A stretch of DNA of 17,417 bases from SAR202 cluster bacterium. GTDB taxonomy: Bacteria > Chloroflexota > Dehalococcoidia > SAR202 > CAJWER01. The notes beneath the pieces were generated by a model, which ran no database searches, was not told the origin of the DNA, and saw only the letters and a program-made list of their open reading frames with translations. Of this stretch, positions 16,601 through 17,417 are shown piece by piece; positions within the stretch are counted from its first letter, which is position 1, and the number at the start of each line of letters is the position of its first letter. A program made the translations under genes and the position numbers. The stretch covers positions 1-17,417 of the forward strand of contig JASLXL010000216.1 of NCBI GenBank assembly GCA_030740335.1, read 5' to 3'.

Positions 16601-16854
16601 TCATCAGCGACGGTCGGCCCCAGGATAGAGGATACAGCCGCGAAGGAGTCGAGAAGGAGTACGCGGTTCACGACACCAAGATGGCTCTTGACGAGGCGAA
16701 AGAGAAGAATATCAACGCCTTTTGCCTGACGGTCGACAAGAATGGTCACGACTACCTCAAGACCATGACCGAGAACATGGGCTATGAGGTTCTGGATGAC
16801 ATTTACGAACTGCCCCAGCGCCTGCTCTACCTCTATCACCGCCTGACAATCTAA
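13588..16854 (+). CDS. Giant NorD/CbbO-like vWA protein with N-terminal helical repeats
   Basis: This 1088-residue protein is the vWA partner of the upstream ATPase. Residues 41-340 form about eight degenerate repeats of 36 to 39 residues, each with a W/F..G..L helix followed by an (F/Y)F..SP helix: YFRVSP (67-72), YFQASP (104-109), FFEASP (144-149), FVKSSP (291-296). Residues 400-600 resemble the NorD core (AHLEFGSFEFEYD, then EDRRLALDIF). Residues 604-760 are a very acidic, Gly/Gln-rich linker, as seen in Mg-chelatase subunit D and relatives. The C-terminal vWA domain has a full MIDAS: Asp869, Ser871 and Ser873 in DTSAS, Thr980 and Asp1008 in SDG. Some 40 residues (about 875-913) are inserted after the DTSAS loop. 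NorD and CbbO are normally nearer 600 to 800 residues. No signal peptide or membrane segment. The GTG start is supported by AGGAGG and overlaps the Nudix gene by 22 bases. The client enzyme is unknown. Confidence 0.9.
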   Translation: MEERTKLTGERIRSALGKYPKAVSLQFDESWERLSYELDGEQLERWAEIGLQLADQTVRSWEAANQYFRVSPKVVDVMPFNYFLRWMECGRDLCTEAPSLAASYFQASPGAMGRLRSRHIVTWADMGRSLYKGTWKSSTLACKFFEASPDLLSSLTVPELEQFVTFLDGLSRRSYDMAVEVLALGKKVFSLLGDDKGMLIAFGSSMADTSWRSVKGLFDAANRSLPNIRPEQRLRFLELARGLHRAELQNVPAAMVDMSDALGRVDAEHHSEILGLAESMLSASPAAVPEFVKSSPGVLERVTLGQLESWHRVGMGILADNGDGGLAYFRVESSRSLRVLESLSSSVEFARIKDLMEMYCRALAGADVALAESEDLTEKNIGWVSKEAPTTEGTTVFVPSMSDRYSTKPENFSLFKVISTHQVAHLEFGSFEFEYDRPSTLFEDLRPKLAEQPKTMSMAEIVAESEGSAERGWITDMQRFFDIFEDRRLALDIFTVVEDSRLDTRVMIEYPGIKTGYLKVQRDAVQGRPQVKSLPAREALVEFFVRVSLGQMKGLPVPSGHKDAATKIANIARRAQVFGALVEDSAEATLRVYAIVSKVPNEQVPDDDWENLDLPDEVESGEEESDEGAVEQLTQGSGDGESGDEEEYTPSEDVDYRGDFKPELVQMLTQLRMQEGDQGAEAGSEAITQEMVEEMLQSSAEVDTPDTDGAGQESMGAFADNLLKEAGLGQPQTPGMGQGSLVHVNDEGGPLDAAEPQTFVYDEWDFRAADYKPDWCIVRQKTMAEGDAAYFGETLHNYGPLASQIRRQFELLVPESFRKVRRLEDGEEIDIDDVIEAVIDARTGSGSNDKIYWRRNKVQRDVAVVFLLDTSASTAEAIEESKKVADDWEAPEDPVEYMVWLRGRRGEGMRRSYKRIIDLEKEAVVLLIYALETTGDLYGIYGFSGYGRENVEFYTVKEIDEAMSERVQRRIDRIAPLHATRMGPAIRHATMKLEAQDARTKLLFLISDGRPQDRGYSREGVEKEYAVHDTKMALDEAKEKNINAFCLTVDKNGHDYLKTMTENMGYEVLDDIYELPQRLLYLYHRLTI

Positions 16855-17005
16855 TCGTCGTTGCGCGTGGTGCTACGCTCGGTCTGCCCGTGTGGCATTC
16901 TATTGTCTGGCCCCCGGCAACGGTGTTACGCTTGTTCCTCGAACCTCGCGCGGACTGGATTGGCGCCGCGTTTCTCAAGCTAATATTGATAGTGAGGCAT
17001 CTCCT

Positions 17006-17417
17006 TTGCACCTGGTTGTTGACGGATACGGCGCAGACACGGTGAAGCTGCAGGATGAAAAACTGGTCCGTACGTTCCTCGACGAGTACCCGGACGCCAT
17101 CGGCATGACGAAGATGATTGCGCCCCAGGTCTACACCTACCACGGGCCGGTTGCCGAGGATTGGGGCGTGTCCGGTTTCGTGCTCATCGCCGAAAGCCAC
17201 ATCAGCATCCACACCTTCCCCGATCGGGGCTACGTAAACATCGACATATTCTCCTGCAAGGACTTCAATACGGACGAAGCGCTGGAGGACGTCAAGACGA
17301 CCTTCGGGTTGCCGGCGGTCAAGGTGTGGCGGATGGATCGTGGGACCGAGTACTCCACACCTTCCGAGGCCCACACCGGGATGGTTCGGGAGCGCTCGTC
17401 GATTGTTTCAAGTGGCG
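17006..17417 (+). CDS. speD: S-adenosylmethionine decarboxylase proenzyme, 3' end beyond the window
   Basis: SpeD makes decarboxylated AdoMet, the aminopropyl donor for spermidine synthesis. It self-cleaves to create its pyruvoyl cofactor. The visible 137 codons start HLVVDGYGAD and contain AESHISIHTFPDRG (62-75) and VNIDIFSCKD (77-86). By alignment with the short class 1B enzymes, cleavage falls between Glu63 and Ser64, with His69 and Cys84 as the other catalytic residues, each offset by one from the Thermotoga enzyme. The start is TTG at 17006-17008, with GTGAGG at 16992-16997 and 8 bases of spacing; no ATG upstream is in frame. The frame is still open at the window edge, past the point where the shortest family members end, so a C-terminal tail is present. 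The 151 bases between the vWA gene and this start hold no gene; TAATAT at 16981-16986 is a poor -10 candidate. Confidence 0.92.
   Translation, partial: MHLVVDGYGADTVKLQDEKLVRTFLDEYPDAIGMTKMIAPQVYTYHGPVAEDWGVSGFVLIAESHISIHTFPDRGYVNIDIFSCKDFNTDEALEDVKTTFGLPAVKVWRMDRGTEYSTPSEAHTGMVRERSSIVSSG

Noticed and set aside
11959..16854. Naming the ATPase and vWA genes cbbQ and cbbO (RuBisCO activase) or norQ and norD
   Set aside because: Neither RuBisCO nor nitric oxide reductase genes are in the window, and the proteins carry unusual insertions, so a specific client cannot be assigned.
16855..17005. Terminator after the vWA gene
   Set aside because: Only a four-base stem (GCGT with ACGC, about 16864-16877) is seen and no T run follows, too weak to call.
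16757..17374. 205-residue minus-strand open frame across the end of the vWA gene and speD
   Set aside because: The plus-strand frame encodes unmistakable SpeD catalytic motifs. The antisense frame is a composition shadow.

Overview
The window reads as a stretch of a bacterial chromosome of moderately high GC. It has short intergenic gaps, frequent TTG and GTG starts, and Shine-Dalgarno sequences in front of several genes. The gene set is a serine peptidase of family S9, CCA-adding enzyme, class II fumarase, RarA, SelA, CoaE, a CbbQ/NorQ-type AAA+ ATPase with a NorD/CbbO-type vWA protein, and a short AdoMet decarboxylase. This would fit an uncultured Chloroflexota lineage (Dehalococcoidia/SAR202-like). 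That placement is an inference from gene style, and the window holds no rRNA or other firm taxonomic marker.

Layout. Bases 1-4064 (+): the 3' part of an amidase-signature enzyme, an acylaminoacyl-peptidase-like S9 peptidase and cca, tightly spaced. Bases 4070-7017 (-): an operon-like run of alpha/beta hydrolase, fumC and a methyltransferase gene broken by a stop codon and three frameshifts. Bases 7221-8264 (+): a threonine-aldolase-family PLP enzyme, divergent from the hydrolase, followed by a hairpin. Bases 8349-11082 (-): selA then rarA. Bases 11206-16854 (+): coaE, a CbbQ/NorQ AAA+ ATPase, a Nudix CoA pyrophosphatase and a giant NorD/CbbO-like vWA protein. Bases 17006-17417 (+): speD, running off the window. 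No intergenic gap exceeds about 200 bases, and I found no tRNA, rRNA, CRISPR array, insertion sequence or phage gene.

How the genes work together. Most are independent housekeeping or catabolic functions. The clear functional module is the ATPase plus vWA pair at 11959-16854. CbbQ/CbbO and NorQ/NorD pairs remodel or activate a metalloenzyme (RuBisCO or nitric oxide reductase). No such target is visible here, and the pair is unusual. The vWA protein is 1088 residues long, with an array of about eight helical repeats at its N-terminus and an insertion just after the MIDAS motif. The ATPase carries an insertion of about 20 residues after the Walker A helix. A Nudix gene lies between the two and overlaps the vWA gene. 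This is the best candidate in the window for something not well described.

The other notable item is the methyltransferase pseudogene, whose original reading frame can be reconstructed almost completely across four lesions, while its neighbours are intact.
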